The notes under the pieces: model-generated
What the model saw: only the letters and a program-made list of their open reading frames with translations
Told to the model about the DNA's origin: nothing
Databases searched by the model: none
Shown: piece after piece, positions 63,671-64,000 of the stretch
Layout: every line of letters begins with the position of its first letter
Numbering within the stretch: position 1 is the stretch's first letter
Position numbers and translations under genes: made by a program
NCBI GenBank assembly: GCA_004210455.1
Contig: SEFA01000002.1
Span: 86,799-150,798 of the forward strand
Direction of reading: 5' to 3'
Source: Rubrivivax sp.
GTDB taxonomy: Bacteria > Pseudomonadota > Gammaproteobacteria > Burkholderiales > Burkholderiaceae_C
DNA length: 64,000 nt

Positions 63671-64000
63671 AGAAGAACACGCCAGGAACGCCGCTGCCGC
63701 TGGAGGCGGATGCGCGCGTGACCCGTTTCGGCCTTCGGGTGGCCGCGGGACTGACCGAGCAGAGCGAGACCCTCTCCGGCGACATCCAGGAACGGCTGCG
63801 CTTCGCGCGTGAGCAGGCGCTCGCCAAGGCGATGGCCGCGCGCGCCGCGGCGCCCGCGCAGACCGCGTCCGACGCTCGTCAGGTCGGCGGCGGCACCCTG
63901 GCACTGGGCGGCGGCGAGAAGACCCCGCGCTGGAGAAAGGCCGCCACGCTGCTGCCGCTGGCGCTGCTGCTGGGTGGCCTGCTGCTGATCCAGCACAGCC
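63667..64000 (+). CDS. DUF3619 family membrane protein, partial
   Basis: Runs off the right edge; about 111 residues are present. N-terminus MKKNTPGTPLPLEADARVTRF, then RLRFAREQALAKAMAARAA helix, an Ala/Gly-rich linker, and the start of a transmembrane segment (LLPLALLLGGLLLIQ). The DUF3619 family occurs behind this sigma factor in Burkholderiales; an anti-sigma-like role is plausible from the cytoplasmic N-terminus plus one membrane segment, but unproven. The start overlaps the sigma stop by 4 bp. Confidence 0.8.
   Translation, partial: MKKNTPGTPLPLEADARVTRFGLRVAAGLTEQSETLSGDIQERLRFAREQALAKAMAARAAAPAQTASDARQVGGGTLALGGGEKTPRWRKAATLLPLALLLGGLLLIQHS

Overview
This is an ordinary-looking chromosomal window from a G+C-rich betaproteobacterium, most likely order Burkholderiales near Roseateles, Mitsuaria or Rubrivivax. 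Three things point there: the gene orders ndk-rlmN-pilW, tRNA-Leu-tig-clpP-clpX-lon and ilvB-ilvN-ilvC-pssA-leuA; a DUF3619 gene behind a small sigma factor; and a split hpnCDE squalene route. Placement rests on gene order and remembered protein families, not on a search. I see no phage, IS element, CRISPR array or rRNA.

Layout. 1-5434 (minus): scpB, rluB with very long disordered tails, ndk, rlmN, pilW (runs off the left edge). 5759-13134: rluD divergent from bamD, a DinG/YoaA-type helicase with a DUF465 gene, a PP2C phosphatase, an exported coiled-coil protein, zapE. 13249-19082 (minus): odhA-odhB-lpdA, the whole 2-oxoglutarate dehydrogenase complex. 19437-28086: an accessory-looking stretch with a 2OG-Fe(II) oxygenase, an orphan LivK-type binding protein, a Cys-rich small protein, two tandem peptide-type binding proteins without permeases, and a second, shortened 2-oxoglutarate-dehydrogenase-like E1. 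28366-37362: chemoreceptor, nitronate monooxygenase, acyl-CoA dehydrogenase, etfBA, divergent murI, and a UMF1-type MFS protein. 37391-38033: five tRNAs (Leu-TAA, Gly-GCC x3, Cys-GCA). 38270-44700 (minus): tRNA-Leu(TAG), tig, clpP, clpX, lon, the protein quality-control block. 44901-49278 (minus): RND efflux pump plus adaptor lipoprotein under a promoter that abuts a TetR-like palindrome. 49494-52583: hpnC-hpnD-hpnE. 52704-54629: IclR regulator and a PBP7-type endopeptidase. 54766-62854 (minus): ilvB-ilvN-ilvC-pssA, then two unlike 2-isopropylmalate synthases, the longer one behind a leucine attenuator. 63104 to the end: ECF sigma factor and DUF3619 protein.

How the parts fit. Three blocks meet at branched-chain amino acid and acyl-CoA metabolism: ilv/leu synthesis at the right, etfBA with an acyl-CoA dehydrogenase in the middle, and 2-oxoglutarate dehydrogenase at the left. 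The most interesting non-gene signals are: a leucine leader peptide whose predicted promoter leaves almost no 5' UTR; a repeat family whose two copies each start right after a stop codon, in the same orientation to the gene; two different palindromic operators ahead of etfBA; and a palindrome touching the -10 box of the efflux operon.
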